DNA of 42,536 nucleotides from Actinomycetes bacterium (GCA_030426725.1 JAUHXZ010000002.1:69673-112208), one strand, 5' to 3'. Shown: positions 8,298 through 15,879, counted from the stretch's first letter. Numbers and translations: made by a program. The notes: generated by a model from the letters alone, not told the origin.

Positions 8298-8327
8298 ACT
8301 ATAGGCGGTTCCGTCGCAGGATGCGAA
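8298..8327 (-). promoter_or_regulatory. Promoter upstream of tRNA-Trp/secE
   Basis: Minus-strand TTCGCA (8322-8327) and TATAGT (8298-8303) are separated by 18 bases. The predicted start near 8291 leaves a leader of about 70 bases before the tRNA. The remaining bases of the 8222-8370 gap show no gene. Confidence 0.55.
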
Positions 8328-8370
8328 CCGGGCCCGTCCCGGAAGGCGAGGCCGGACCCGGCTCGGGGTA

Positions 8371-10197
8371 TCAGGCCAGCGACGCCAGCCAGGCCCGGTG
8401 CAGGTCCGCGTAGCGACCACCGCCGGCGACCAGAACCTCGGGCGGGCCGTCCTCGACGATGCGGCCGTGCTGCAGGACCACGACGCGGTCGGCCACCTCG
8501 ACCGTCGACAGGCGGTGGGCGATGATGATGGCCGTGCGGTCCGCGAGGATGGTGGCCAGCGCGCGTTGCACGATCCGCTCCGTCGGCACGTCGAGCGACG
8601 ACGTGGCCTCGTCAAGGATCACCACCCGCGGGTCCGCCAGGACGACGCGGGCGAACGCGACGAGCTGGCGCTGCCCAGCCGAGAGCCGGGAGCCGCGTTT
8701 GCCGGTGTCGGTGTCATAGCCCTTCTCCATGCCGGCGATGAACGGGTGGGCGCCCACCGCCCTGGCCGCGGCGACGATCTCCTCGCGGGTGGCGTCCGGC
8801 CTGCCGAACGCGATGTTGTCGGCGATGGACCCCGCGAAGATGAAGTTCTCCTGCGTCAGCAGCGTCACGTGGCGCCGCAGGGTGGCGTCGTCGAGGTCGC
8901 GCAGATCCACGCCGTCGAGCTGGACGGCGCCGCGCTGCGGGTCGTAGAACCGTGCGACGAGCTTGGCGATGGTCGTCTTGCCCGCGCCGGTGGTGCCCAC
9001 GAGCGCGAGTGTCTGCCCGGCCGGGATGTCGAGGTCCAACTCGGGCAGGACCGGGACGCCCTCCACATAGGAGAAGCCGACGCCGTCGAACGCCACGCCC
9101 CCGCGGGCCTCCGGCAGCTCGACGGGGTGCTCCGGGTCATGCACGTCGGGCTCCTCGTCCATCACGCCGGCGATCTTCTCGAGCGCGGTGAGCGCGGACT
9201 GCAGCGACGAGATGAACTGGCCGATGTCCTGCATGGGGTCGAAGAACATCCGCACGTACAACACGAACGCCGCCAGCGTCCCGACCGTCAGCTGCCCGTT
9301 GAGGGCCATGAAGCCGCCGACTGCGACGACCACCACGATGCCGACGTGGCCGATGAACTGGATCCCCGGCATCGCTCGGGCGAACACGCGCAGCGCCCTG
9401 GTGTTGGCGTCGCGGTAGCGCAGGGCCACCGCTTCGTAGAGGTCCCGGGAACGCGGCTCGCGGCGGAAAGCCTGCACCGCTTTGATCCCGGTCATGGTCT
9501 CGATGAACTGGACGATCACGACCGCCGACAGCGTCCGCACGTGCCGGAAGGCCCGGGTCGCGGCCCGTGTGAACCAGCGCATGAGGAACCACAGCAGCGG
9601 GTAGGTGGCGAACGCGACGAGCGCCAGACGCCAGTCCAGCAGGAGAAGGATGACCGTGGACCCGACGATGGTCAGCAGCGCCGCGACCACGACGTCGAGA
9701 CCCTGCAGGACCAGTTCCTGGACCGCCTCGACATCGCTGGTCATGCGGCTGACCGCGCGGCCGGACGTGTAGCGGTCGTGGAACCCGACGCTGAGACGCT
9801 GGAACTGGCGATACAGGCGGCGGCGCAGCGTCAGGAGGAGTTCGTTGCCGATGATGCCGGAGCGCCTGAGGAAGAACGCGCGGCACGTTGCCTGGACGAC
9901 GATCGCGGCGACCATCACGGCCAGCAGCGTCGTCAGGGTGGAGGTGGTGCCGGTCTGCAGGTCGGGGATGCCGTTGTCCAGCACCCGCTGGACGAGTACC
10001 GGGATCCCCAGCCTGGCGACGGACTCGAGGATCACCACCACCACGAGCACAGCACCCCAGCGGTGGTAGGGCCGCACGAGGTCCGCCAGGAGCCTGCGGC
10101 TGGCCGGCCGGAGGGCGACTGTGGCGTCGGTCTCCTCGACGATCTCCTGCTTGACGCCCCGCCAGTCCTCGAGGGCCCGGTCCTGCTGGTCGGTCAC
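8371..10197 (-). CDS. ABC exporter half-transporter, catalytic partner
   Basis: This 608-residue protein has a six-helix exporter domain (about 40-340) fused to an ATPase domain. Walker A is GTTGAGKTT, the signature is the variant LSAGQRQ, Walker B is VVILDEATSSLD with catalytic Glu530, and the switch His is in IAHRLSTV. Together with the upstream gene it should form a heterodimer: this partner supplies the intact Walker B, while its altered signature contributes to the degenerate site. The GTG start at 10197 overlaps the upstream stop by four bases, with GAGGAGG before it, so the two are translationally coupled. The substrate (drug, lipid or peptide) is not evident. Confidence 0.9.
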   Translation of the reverse strand: MTDQQDRALEDWRGVKQEIVEETDATVALRPASRRLLADLVRPYHRWGAVLVVVVILESVARLGIPVLVQRVLDNGIPDLQTGTTSTLTTLLAVMVAAIVVQATCRAFFLRRSGIIGNELLLTLRRRLYRQFQRLSVGFHDRYTSGRAVSRMTSDVEAVQELVLQGLDVVVAALLTIVGSTVILLLLDWRLALVAFATYPLLWFLMRWFTRAATRAFRHVRTLSAVVIVQFIETMTGIKAVQAFRREPRSRDLYEAVALRYRDANTRALRVFARAMPGIQFIGHVGIVVVVAVGGFMALNGQLTVGTLAAFVLYVRMFFDPMQDIGQFISSLQSALTALEKIAGVMDEEPDVHDPEHPVELPEARGGVAFDGVGFSYVEGVPVLPELDLDIPAGQTLALVGTTGAGKTTIAKLVARFYDPQRGAVQLDGVDLRDLDDATLRRHVTLLTQENFIFAGSIADNIAFGRPDATREEIVAAARAVGAHPFIAGMEKGYDTDTGKRGSRLSAGQRQLVAFARVVLADPRVVILDEATSSLDVPTERIVQRALATILADRTAIIIAHRLSTVEVADRVVVLQHGRIVEDGPPEVLVAGGGRYADLHRAWLASLA

Positions 10198-11984
10198 CGT
10201 GCCTCCTCCTCGGCGAGTTCCGGCTCGATGCTGTAGTCGGCCGAGAGGAGTTCGCGGTATTCGGGCACGGTGGCCAGCAGGTCGTGGTGCGTGCCGACGT
10301 GGGCGATGCGCCCCGCCACGAGCATCGCGACCCGGTCCGCGAGCAGCACCGTCGACGCCCGGTGCGCCACCACCAGGCCCGTCACGCCCTTGAGGGCCGA
10401 CTTGAGCGCGGCCTCGACCTCGGCCTCGGTGTGGATGTCGAGGGCGCTGAGGGTGTCGTCGAGGACGAGGACCTTGGGCCGGACCAGGATCGCCCTGGCG
10501 AGCGCGAGCCGCTGGCGCTGGCCGCCCGACAGGCTGAGGCCCTGCTCGCCGAGGCGGGTGTCGAGGCCCCAGGGCAGGTCGTGGACGAAGCCGGCCGAGG
10601 CGATGCGCAACGCCTCGTCGATATCGCGGTCCGTGGCGTCGGGCCGCCCGAGGGTGAGGTTTTCCCTGGCCGACATGGAGAACAGAATGGGGTCCTCGAA
10701 GGCGGTGGCGACGAGGGAGCGCAGTTGGACGAGGTCGAGATCGCGGACGTCCACGCCGTCGAGGAGGACCGCGCCGCCGGTGACGTCCTGCAGGCGCGGG
10801 ATGAGCGACACGACTGTGGACTTGCCGGAGCCCGTCCCGCCGACCAGCGCGATCGTCTCGCCGGGCGCGATGTCGAGGTCCAGCCCGCTGAGCGTCGGCT
10901 CGGTGGCGTCGTCGAACCGGAAGGAGACGTCGCGCAGGGAGACCGCTCCCCGTGGATCCTGGATCCTCCTCTCCCCCGACTCGATGGTGATCGGCGCGTC
11001 GAAGACCTCGCAGACGCGGTCCGCCGCCGTCTGCGCCTCGCGCATGAACGACAGGAGGAAGCCGAGCGAGCCGACCGGCCAGGCGAGCGAGAGCAGCAGC
11101 GTGACGAACGACACGACCTCGCCGAGGGTGAGCAACCCGTTGGCGGCGGCGACCGCGGACCCGCCGAGCACCAAGACGAGCAGCAGGGACGGGAACACCT
11201 CGAGCAGCGGCCACAGGACCGAGGCGATCCGCATCCGGTCGACGCCGGCGTCGCGGAGGCGCACCGACCGGCGGTCGAAGCCCTGGAAGGAGTAGGGCAC
11301 CCGCCCGAACGACCGGATGACGCGCACACCGTGCAGGGACTCCTCCGCCACCGAGGCCACGTCGCCGGTGCGGTCCTGCACCTGCCGGGACACGAGCCCG
11401 AAGCGACGCACCAGGTGCGTGGTGGCCGCGACGACGGGCAGCACCGACAACAGGACCGTCAGCCCCAGCGCGCGGTGCATGCCCACCATGATCGACACAA
11501 CGACGACGATGTGGACGGTGTTCATCACCAGCAGGAGCAGCCCGAAGGCCATGAAACGCCGTAGGAGCCCGAGGTCGGTCATGATGCGCGACAGCAGCTG
11601 ACCGGACTCCCAGCGCTTGTGGAAGCCAAGTTGGAGCGCCTGCAACTTGTCGAACAGGTCGAGGCGCACGTTGGCCTCCAGCGCCGACGTGGTCCTCGTC
11701 ATCACCCAGCGGCGCAGGAGGTTGACCCCCGCGTCCACCGCGCCGGCCCCGAGGATGAGCAGCGAGAACCAGGCGATCCCGGCGGCGTCGCCGTCGGCGA
11801 TGGGGCCGTCGACGATGCGCCCGAGCAGCAGCGGGATGAGGACCGCCATGCCCACCCCGATCGGGGCCAGGATCAGGGCGAGGGTGAACTGGCGCCAGAA
11901 CGGCATGATGTATGGCGCCAGCCGGACGATGCTCGATCGGCCGCGGCGCGGGGCGAGGAGTCTGGTCTGAGGGGGCTGGGGCAC
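10194..11984 (-). CDS. ABC exporter half-transporter, degenerate-site partner
   Basis: This 596-residue protein is an exporter membrane domain (about 20-330) plus ATPase domain. Walker A is GGTGSGKST and the signature is canonical LSLSGGQRQRL. Walker B reads VLVLDDTLSALD, so Asp510 stands where the catalytic Glu normally is. The switch His is in VVAHRASTV. An Asp here, paired with a partner carrying Glu, is the known pattern of asymmetric heterodimeric exporters such as TM287/288. The GTG at 11984 has no Shine-Dalgarno but has TAGCCT six bases upstream, so the message is probably leaderless. It heads a two-gene operon divergent from the M20 amidohydrolase. Confidence 0.9.
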   Translation of the reverse strand: MPQPPQTRLLAPRRGRSSIVRLAPYIMPFWRQFTLALILAPIGVGMAVLIPLLLGRIVDGPIADGDAAGIAWFSLLILGAGAVDAGVNLLRRWVMTRTTSALEANVRLDLFDKLQALQLGFHKRWESGQLLSRIMTDLGLLRRFMAFGLLLLVMNTVHIVVVVSIMVGMHRALGLTVLLSVLPVVAATTHLVRRFGLVSRQVQDRTGDVASVAEESLHGVRVIRSFGRVPYSFQGFDRRSVRLRDAGVDRMRIASVLWPLLEVFPSLLLVLVLGGSAVAAANGLLTLGEVVSFVTLLLSLAWPVGSLGFLLSFMREAQTAADRVCEVFDAPITIESGERRIQDPRGAVSLRDVSFRFDDATEPTLSGLDLDIAPGETIALVGGTGSGKSTVVSLIPRLQDVTGGAVLLDGVDVRDLDLVQLRSLVATAFEDPILFSMSARENLTLGRPDATDRDIDEALRIASAGFVHDLPWGLDTRLGEQGLSLSGGQRQRLALARAILVRPKVLVLDDTLSALDIHTEAEVEAALKSALKGVTGLVVAHRASTVLLADRVAMLVAGRIAHVGTHHDLLATVPEYRELLSADYSIEPELAEEEAR

Positions 11985-11990
11985 CCGATC

Positions 11991-11996
11991 AGGCTA
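11991..11996 (-). promoter_or_regulatory. -10 box of the ABC exporter operon (leaderless)
   Basis: Minus-strand TAGCCT lies six bases before the GTG at 11984. Transcription would start at or next to the start codon. No convincing -35 hexamer was seen. Confidence 0.5.
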
Positions 11997-12055
11997 CCCG
12001 GCCCGGCTGACACTCCCCTCGGCCGCATGCCCGCCCTCCCCGGGGCCGCCCGCAC

Positions 12056-12061
12056 TACACT
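12056..12061 (+). promoter_or_regulatory. -10 box of the M20 amidohydrolase gene (leaderless)
   Basis: TACACT lies six bases before the ATG at 12068, and the bases between (GGCGAA) contain no ribosome site. This fits leaderless transcription, back to back with the exporter promoter. Confidence 0.5.
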
Positions 12062-12067
12062 GGCGAA

Positions 12068-13243
12068 ATGACGTCTGCCGTACTCAGCGCTCTGATCGAC
12101 GGCGTCGACAGGGTGCTGCCGGACGCCGCGGCCCTGCGTCGCGCCATCCACGCCGACCCCCATCTGAGCGGCGAGGAGGAACCGACCCGCGACGCGTTCA
12201 TCCGCGCGTCGGAATGGCTCGACTGGTCCCCCGTCGCCCACACCGGCGCCTGGGCGCGCGTCGGGCCGCCCGGCCCCGCCGTCGGGCTGCGGGCCGAACT
12301 CGACGCCCTCCCGGTGACGGAGGTCACGGGCATCGAATGGCAGTCGCGAAGGCCGGGCGTCATGCACGCCTGCGGGCACGACCTGCACATGGCCGCGCTC
12401 TGGGCGGTCATCTCGGCCGCGCGGGACCTCGACCTGCCCGTCGGAATGGTGCCGGTCCTGCAGCCCCGCGAGGAGGTCAACCCGTCCGGTGCGGACGACA
12501 TCGTCGCGTCGGGACTGCTGGAGGACCAGAACGTTGAGGCGATGGTGGGCGTCCACGTCCAGCCCGGGGTGGAGCGCGGCGTCGTGTCGACGGGCGCGGG
12601 CGCCGTCAACGCCGCCTACGACGAGTTCGAGATCGTCGTGCGGGGCAAGCCCGGCCACGGCGCGTACCCGCACGTCACGGTGGACCCGCTGCTCACCCTG
12701 GCAGACATCGTGACGACGGTCGCGGGGCTGCCGGCCCGCATCATCGACCCGACGCATCCGTCGGTGGTGTCGATCGGGCAGATCTCCGGTGGCACCGCGC
12801 CCAACATCATCGCCGACGAGGCCCGCTGCCGCGGTACGTTGCGGGCGTTCGCCGACGAGGACCGGCTGCTGCTGCACGAGACGATCTCGCGGGTGGCGGA
12901 GTCGATCGCGCTGGGCAGGGGTGCCGAGGCCGCGACCCGGTTCGTGCGGGGCGGTCCGGCGCTGGTCAACGACGCGGATCTGGTGGCCCGGCTGGATCCC
13001 CTGCTGGCGGGGATCGGGGTGCCCGTGGCGCCGACGCCGTTCCGGTCCTGCGGCTCCGACGACTTCGGCGAGTACGCGTTGGCGACGTCGTCGGTGATGT
13101 GCTTCATCGGCACCGGGCGCGCCGACGGCGTGGGTCTGCACCACGGCGCGTTCCTCCCCGGGCGCGACGCGCTGCGTTTGACGGCGCACGCCATGGCCGC
13201 GGGCTACGCGGCCGCCGCCGAGACGGTCCTCGAGCGGGCCTGA
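12068..13243 (+). CDS. M20D-family metal-dependent amidohydrolase/peptidase
   Basis: This 391-residue enzyme belongs to the IAA-amino acid hydrolase/hippurate hydrolase group, which cleaves N-acyl or N-carbamoyl amino acids and small amides. Metal-site residues are visible: the Cys102-x-His104 pair in MHACGHDLHM, Glu135/Glu136 in LQPREEVNPSG, His163 in GVHVQPG, and a C-terminal His in GLHHGAF. The dimerisation domain begins near residue 185 and carries GKPGHGAYPH, the bridging His motif. The usual QPAEE reads QPREE here. The length is typical. It is monocistronic, its stop is seven bases from the convergent murB stop, and the substrate cannot be told. Confidence 0.88.
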   Translation: MTSAVLSALIDGVDRVLPDAAALRRAIHADPHLSGEEEPTRDAFIRASEWLDWSPVAHTGAWARVGPPGPAVGLRAELDALPVTEVTGIEWQSRRPGVMHACGHDLHMAALWAVISAARDLDLPVGMVPVLQPREEVNPSGADDIVASGLLEDQNVEAMVGVHVQPGVERGVVSTGAGAVNAAYDEFEIVVRGKPGHGAYPHVTVDPLLTLADIVTTVAGLPARIIDPTHPSVVSIGQISGGTAPNIIADEARCRGTLRAFADEDRLLLHETISRVAESIALGRGAEAATRFVRGGPALVNDADLVARLDPLLAGIGVPVAPTPFRSCGSDDFGEYALATSSVMCFIGTGRADGVGLHHGAFLPGRDALRLTAHAMAAGYAAAAETVLERA

Positions 13244-13250
13244 ACCCCGC

Positions 13251-14333
13251 TCAGATGGCGGTGCCGACGAGGTTGACCTCCGGCACGAGCCGGATCCCGA
13301 AGTGCGCCTCCACGCCGTCGCGCACCTCGCGGGCGAGCTCCACGAGGTCGGCAGCCGACGCGTCGCCGCGGTTGGTGAGCGCGAGGACGTGCTTGGTGGA
13401 CAGGGAGGCGCGGCCGGTCCCGTGCCCCTTGGCGAAGCCGGCGTGCTGGATGAGCCAGGCGGCGCTGGTCTTGACCCCGCCGTCGGCCCCGGGGAACCGG
13501 GGAGCCGCCTCGGGGAGTGCGGCCGCCTCGTCGGCGGTGAGGACGGGGTTGGTGAAGAAGGAACCCGCGCTCCAGGTGTCGTGGTCCGCGGGGTCGAGGA
13601 CCATGCCCTTGCCGCGGCGGATCTCGATGACCGCCTCGCGGATCCGGGCGGCGGGCAGCCGCCGCCCCGCCTCGGTGCCGAGCCGCCTGGCCAGTTCCGG
13701 GTAGGCGATCGGACGGCCCAGCGATCCCAGCGGGAACTGGAAGCCGACCTCGAGGACGACGTAGCGGCCGGGTTCCCGCTTGAACCTGGAGGTGCGGTAC
13801 CCGAAGCCGCAGTCGGCCGCGGCGAAGGTGCGCTGGGTGCGGTCGAAGCGGTCCCAGGTGCGCACCGAGGTGATGGTGTCGGCCACCTCGACGCCGTAGG
13901 CGCCGACGTTCTGGATGGGCGTCGCCCCGACGCTGCCGGGGATGCCGGACAGCGCCTCGATGCCGCTCCACTCCTGCTCGACGGCGTGCGCGACGAGGTC
14001 GTCCCAGTTCTCCCCCGCCGCGACGCGCGCCGAGGCGCCGCCGCAGCCTGAGACGTCGGCGTCGAGGCCGCTGGTGGCGACGCGGACCACGGTGCCCGTG
14101 AAGCCTTCATCGGCGATGAGCAGGTTGGAGCCGCCGCCGAGGATCAGCAGCGGCTCGCCGCGGGCGTCGCAGTCGGTGACGGCGTCGACCAGTTCCTTCT
14201 CGGTGCGTGCCACGACGAGACGGTCCGCCGGGCCGCCGACGCGCAGCGTCGTGTGGGCCGACAGCAGCGGCGAGTCCGGGACCGGGATGGCTCCGGTGGC
14301 CACGGAGAGCCGGTCGACGCGGCACTCAGTCAA
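13251..14333 (-). CDS. murB: UDP-N-acetylenolpyruvoylglucosamine reductase
   Basis: MurB is the FAD enzyme that reduces the enolpyruvyl group to give UDP-MurNAc in peptidoglycan synthesis. The 360-residue protein carries the FAD-binding GGGSNLLIADEGFTG (67-80) and SGIPGSVGATPIQNVGAYG (129-147). The catalytic Arg180 follows in FGYRTSRFK, the proton donor Ser258 in SAGSFFTNP, and Glu352 in PEVNLVG. Its layout with the extra loop after Arg180 fits type I MurB. The start is a TTG at 14333, chosen because GGAGG lies six bases before it and it overlaps the dehydratase stop by eight bases. Linkage to the MaoC pair is known in actinobacteria. Confidence 0.94.
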   Translation of the reverse strand: MTECRVDRLSVATGAIPVPDSPLLSAHTTLRVGGPADRLVVARTEKELVDAVTDCDARGEPLLILGGGSNLLIADEGFTGTVVRVATSGLDADVSGCGGASARVAAGENWDDLVAHAVEQEWSGIEALSGIPGSVGATPIQNVGAYGVEVADTITSVRTWDRFDRTQRTFAAADCGFGYRTSRFKREPGRYVVLEVGFQFPLGSLGRPIAYPELARRLGTEAGRRLPAARIREAVIEIRRGKGMVLDPADHDTWSAGSFFTNPVLTADEAAALPEAAPRFPGADGGVKTSAAWLIQHAGFAKGHGTGRASLSTKHVLALTNRGDASAADLVELAREVRDGVEAHFGIRLVPEVNLVGTAI

Positions 14334-14733
14334 TGCGCACCTCCGCCTTCGCGGCGCCGAGCACCTGGTCGTCGCCGCACGTCGCGGTGATCGCGACCGT
14401 CGCCACGCCGTCGTCGACCTTGGTGACCTTGCCGGTGTAGACGACCTCGGTGCCCTCGTCGGTGTCCGGGACGGCGACGGGGCGGGTGAAGCGCACGAAG
14501 TAGCTGACGACCCGCCCCGGGTCGCCCACCCAGTCGGTCACGACCTTGAGGCCGGCGCCCATCGTCCACATGCCGTGCGCGACGACGCTCGGAAGCCCGA
14601 TCGCGCGGGCGTGCCGGTCGGAGAAGTGGATCTCGTTGAAGTCGGTGGAGGCGCCGGAGTAGCGCACGACGGTGGAGCGGGTGACGCGTACCCGCAGTTC
14701 GGCCAGTTCCTGACCCACGGTGGCCTCAGGCAT
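14326..14733 (-). CDS. MaoC-like (R)-specific dehydratase, catalytic subunit (HadB-like)
   Basis: This 135-residue hot-dog protein carries the hydratase-2 motif: Asp31 and His36 in YSGASTDFNEIHFSD, followed by the conserved VVAHGMWTMG. This dyad removes water from 3-hydroxyacyl thioesters. It is paired with an upstream subunit lacking the motif, with an eight-base overlap. The rpmG, hadA, hadB, tRNA-Trp/secE neighbourhood matches the mycobacterial hadABC locus of the type II fatty acid synthase. Nothing else in the window speaks for mycolic acids, so the acyl substrate is open; ordinary fatty acid or polyketide dehydration is the cautious reading. Confidence 0.85.
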   Translation of the reverse strand: MPEATVGQELAELRVRVTRSTVVRYSGASTDFNEIHFSDRHARAIGLPSVVAHGMWTMGAGLKVVTDWVGDPGRVVSYFVRFTRPVAVPDTDEGTEVVYTGKVTKVDDGVATVAITATCGDDQVLGAAKAEVRID

Positions 14734-15151
14734 CTGCGTCCTCCCCGGTGTGCATGAGCGTGGAACGGGCCTCGCAGACCGTCTCGCCGTCGACGGCGAG
14801 GTCCACGAGCACGGTGACCATGTCGAGGTTGCCGCGGTTGCGGACCTTCTCGATGCTGAGCTGCGCGATCACGGCGTCATCGGGCCTGAGAGGCCGGCGG
14901 AAGGTGAAGGTCTGGTCCGCGTGCATCGTGCGGTTGAGCGCCAGGCCGAGTTCCTCGTCGCCGAAGAGCGCATCCCATGCCTGCGCCGCGATGACGGCGG
15001 CGAAAGTGGGAGGGGCGACGGGCTCGTCCCCGCGGTAGGCGGGATTGTCGTCGCACAGGGCGTCGGCGAACTCGGCGATCTTTGCTCGGCTGACCACATA
15101 GGCCGGGGCGGCCGGATAGCGGCGCCCCACGTGCTCCGGGGTGATTGGCAT
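14726..15151 (-). CDS. MaoC-like dehydratase, non-catalytic subunit (HadA-like, FAS1-type)
   Basis: This 141-residue hot-dog protein matches the N-terminal MaoC dehydratase type. It begins MPITPEHVGRRYPAAPAYVV, has FADALCDDNPAYRGD where the catalytic motif would be, and later MHADQTFTFRRPLRPDD. No Asp-x4-His dyad is present, so it should be the substrate-binding partner of the catalytic subunit encoded next. The ATG at 15151 was chosen by family start and by TAGCCT seven bases upstream; there is no ribosome site, so a leaderless mRNA is likely. A longer frame upstream runs through the rpmG terminator and is rejected. The operon is hadA-like, hadB-like, murB. Confidence 0.85.
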   Translation of the reverse strand: MPITPEHVGRRYPAAPAYVVSRAKIAEFADALCDDNPAYRGDEPVAPPTFAAVIAAQAWDALFGDEELGLALNRTMHADQTFTFRRPLRPDDAVIAQLSIEKVRNRGNLDMVTVLVDLAVDGETVCEARSTLMHTGEDADA

Positions 15152-15158
15152 GGGCGCA

Positions 15159-15164
15159 AGGCTA
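15159..15164 (-). promoter_or_regulatory. -10 box of the hadA-hadB-murB operon (leaderless)
   Basis: Minus-strand TAGCCT lies seven bases before the ATG at 15151 with no Shine-Dalgarno between. It sits just past the rpmG terminator, as expected for an independent promoter. Confidence 0.5.
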
Positions 15165-15200
15165 CCGCGATGCGTCGCGCCCCCCGCCGGAGAGCGACAG

Positions 15201-15231
15201 AACCGGCCGCCCCGTTGCGGGGCGACCGGTT
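15201..15231 (-). terminator. Terminator of rpmG
   Basis: A strong stem, AACCGG plus CGCCCCG pairing with CGGGGCG plus CCGGTT, has a three-base loop and one internal mismatch and lies 25 bases after the rpmG stop. Only a short T-run follows. Confidence 0.6.
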
Positions 15232-15255
15232 CCGGCGGTTCGGGAAGGACCGTGC

Positions 15256-15426
15256 TCAGCGGGTCTCGCGGTGCGCACGGTGGGTGCGGCAGCGCGGGCA
15301 GAACTTCTGGAGCTCGAGACGATCGGGATCGTTTCGGCGGTTCTTCTTGGTGATGTAGTTGCGCTCCTTGCACTCGGTGCAGGCGAGCGTGATCTTAGGA
15401 CGGACGTCCTGAGCCTTCTTGGCCAT
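15256..15426 (-). CDS. rpmG: 50S ribosomal protein L33
   Basis: This small ribosomal protein of 56 residues starts [20 protein letters not shown]. It keeps the two zinc-binding pairs, Cys16/Cys19 (CTEC) and Cys43/Cys46 (CPRC), so it is the zinc-containing (C+) form, which in actinobacteria may be swapped for a zinc-free paralogue when zinc is scarce. [20 protein letters not shown] is diagnostic of L33. The ATG at 15426 has AAGGA eight bases upstream. It lies 53 bases after tRNA-Met on the same strand, so it is probably co-transcribed with the two tRNAs and then ended by the hairpin downstream. Confidence 0.96.
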   Translation of the reverse strand: MAKKAQDVRPKITLACTECKERNYITKKNRRNDPDRLELQKFCPRCRTHRAHRETR

Positions 15427-15478
15427 GTTCGCTTTCCTTCAGCTAGCTTGCGCGTGGAGCGCCCCGGGCGGGTTGTGG

Positions 15479-15551
15479 TGACGAGAGCGGGACTTGAACC
15501 CGCGACACAGCGATTATGAGCCGCTTGCTCTACCGACTGAGCTACCCCGTC
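15479..15551 (-). tRNA. tRNA-Met (CAT anticodon, elongator type)
   Basis: A 73-base cloverleaf with acceptor GACGGGG (two G-U pairs with TCTCGTC), anticodon loop CTCATAA between AGCGG and TCGCT, and T-loop TTCAAGT. It lacks the three G-C pairs of an initiator anticodon stem. Its position before rpmG supports elongator Met over the lysidine-type Ile tRNA. CCA is not encoded. Confidence 0.93.
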
Positions 15552-15555
15552 AGGA

Positions 15556-15583
15556 GTTCTTCCCTGGTGGTGCAGGGAAGAAC
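15556..15583 (-). other. Perfect hairpin in the tRNA-Thr/tRNA-Met spacer
   Basis: Eleven perfectly paired bases (GTTCTTCCCTG with CAGGGAAGAAC) and a six-base loop fill nearly the whole 34-base spacer. With no T-run it is more likely a processing or spacer structure than a terminator. Confidence 0.5.
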
Positions 15584-15585
15584 AG

Positions 15586-15658
15586 AGCCCCCATGCGGAA
15601 TCGAACCGCAGACCTTCTCCTTACCATGGAGACGCTCTGCCTACTGAGCTATAGGGGC
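15586..15658 (-). tRNA. tRNA-Thr (GGT anticodon)
   Basis: A 73-base cloverleaf: acceptor GCCCCTA with TGGGGGC, anticodon loop ATGGTAA between TCTCC and GGAGA, T-loop TTCGATT, discriminator T. CCA is not encoded. It is the first gene of the tRNA-Thr, tRNA-Met, rpmG unit. Confidence 0.96.
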
Positions 15659-15671
15659 CAGCCGACGACCA

Positions 15672-15701
15672 ACCATACACGGCTCCAGACGGCGACCACA
15701 A
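15672..15701 (-). promoter_or_regulatory. Promoter of tRNA-Thr/tRNA-Met/rpmG
   Basis: Minus-strand TTGTGG (15696-15701) and TATGGT (15672-15677) are 18 bases apart. The predicted start is about seven bases before the tRNA 5' end. Confidence 0.6.
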
Positions 15702-15732
15702 ATCGAGGTTACCCACCCCGTCCACGCCCCAG

Positions 15733-15815
15733 CCGTGAGCACTTTCCCGGCCTCGATCCGGATCGGCTCGGGTGGCACGTGCCACTTACCGACCAGACCG
15801 GAGAAGTGCTCGCGG
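15733..15815. repeat. Palindromic repeat, upstream copy beside the DUF559 gene
   Basis: Left arm CCGTGAGCACTTTCCCGG (15733-15750) and right arm CCGGAGAAGTGCTCGCGG (15798-15815) are inverted copies matching at 15 of 18 bases. Between them are smaller palindromes (CGATCCGGATCG and TGGCACGTGCCA). The outer 39 bases (15733-15771) also recur inverted at 16815-16853 with five mismatches, on the far side of the DUF559 gene. Confidence 0.8.
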
Positions 15816-15817
15816 GG

Positions 15818-15840
15818 TTGTCCACAGATCGTTGTCCACA
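15818..15840 (+). promoter_or_regulatory. Twin DnaA-box-like sites
   Basis: TTGTCCACA occurs at 15818-15826 and 15832-15840 in the same orientation, 14 bases start to start. It differs at one base from the consensus TTATCCACA and equals the form used at high-GC actinobacterial origins. Two boxes are too few for an origin; a DnaA-responsive promoter element or part of a mobile unit is more likely. Confidence 0.55.
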
Positions 15841-15859
15841 GCCTTGCCCGCGCTCCCCT

Positions 15860-15877
15860 CCCGAGGCGACGCTCGGG
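15860..15877 (+). promoter_or_regulatory. Small inverted repeat directly before the DUF559 start
   Basis: CCCGAG and CTCGGG, six bases apart, end two bases before the ATG at 15880. In mRNA this stem would cover the ribosome-binding region; as DNA it could be an operator for the winged-helix N-terminus of the encoded protein. Both ideas are inference. Confidence 0.4.
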
Positions 15878-15879
15878 GC

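Noticed and set aside
8371..11214. One 947-codon minus-strand protein covering both exporter genes
   Set aside because: The first third has no exporter or ATPase sequence in that frame; the upstream half-transporter is in another frame and the real start is the GTG at 10197.
15479..15551. CAT-anticodon tRNA as initiator Met or lysidine-type Ile
   Set aside because: It lacks the initiator's run of G-C pairs in the anticodon stem, and the position beside tRNA-Thr and rpmG is typical of elongator Met. Not absolutely excluded for Ile.
15818..15840. Replication origin at the twin DnaA-box-like sites
   Set aside because: Only two boxes, no AT-rich unwinding region and no dnaA, dnaN or plasmid replication gene nearby.
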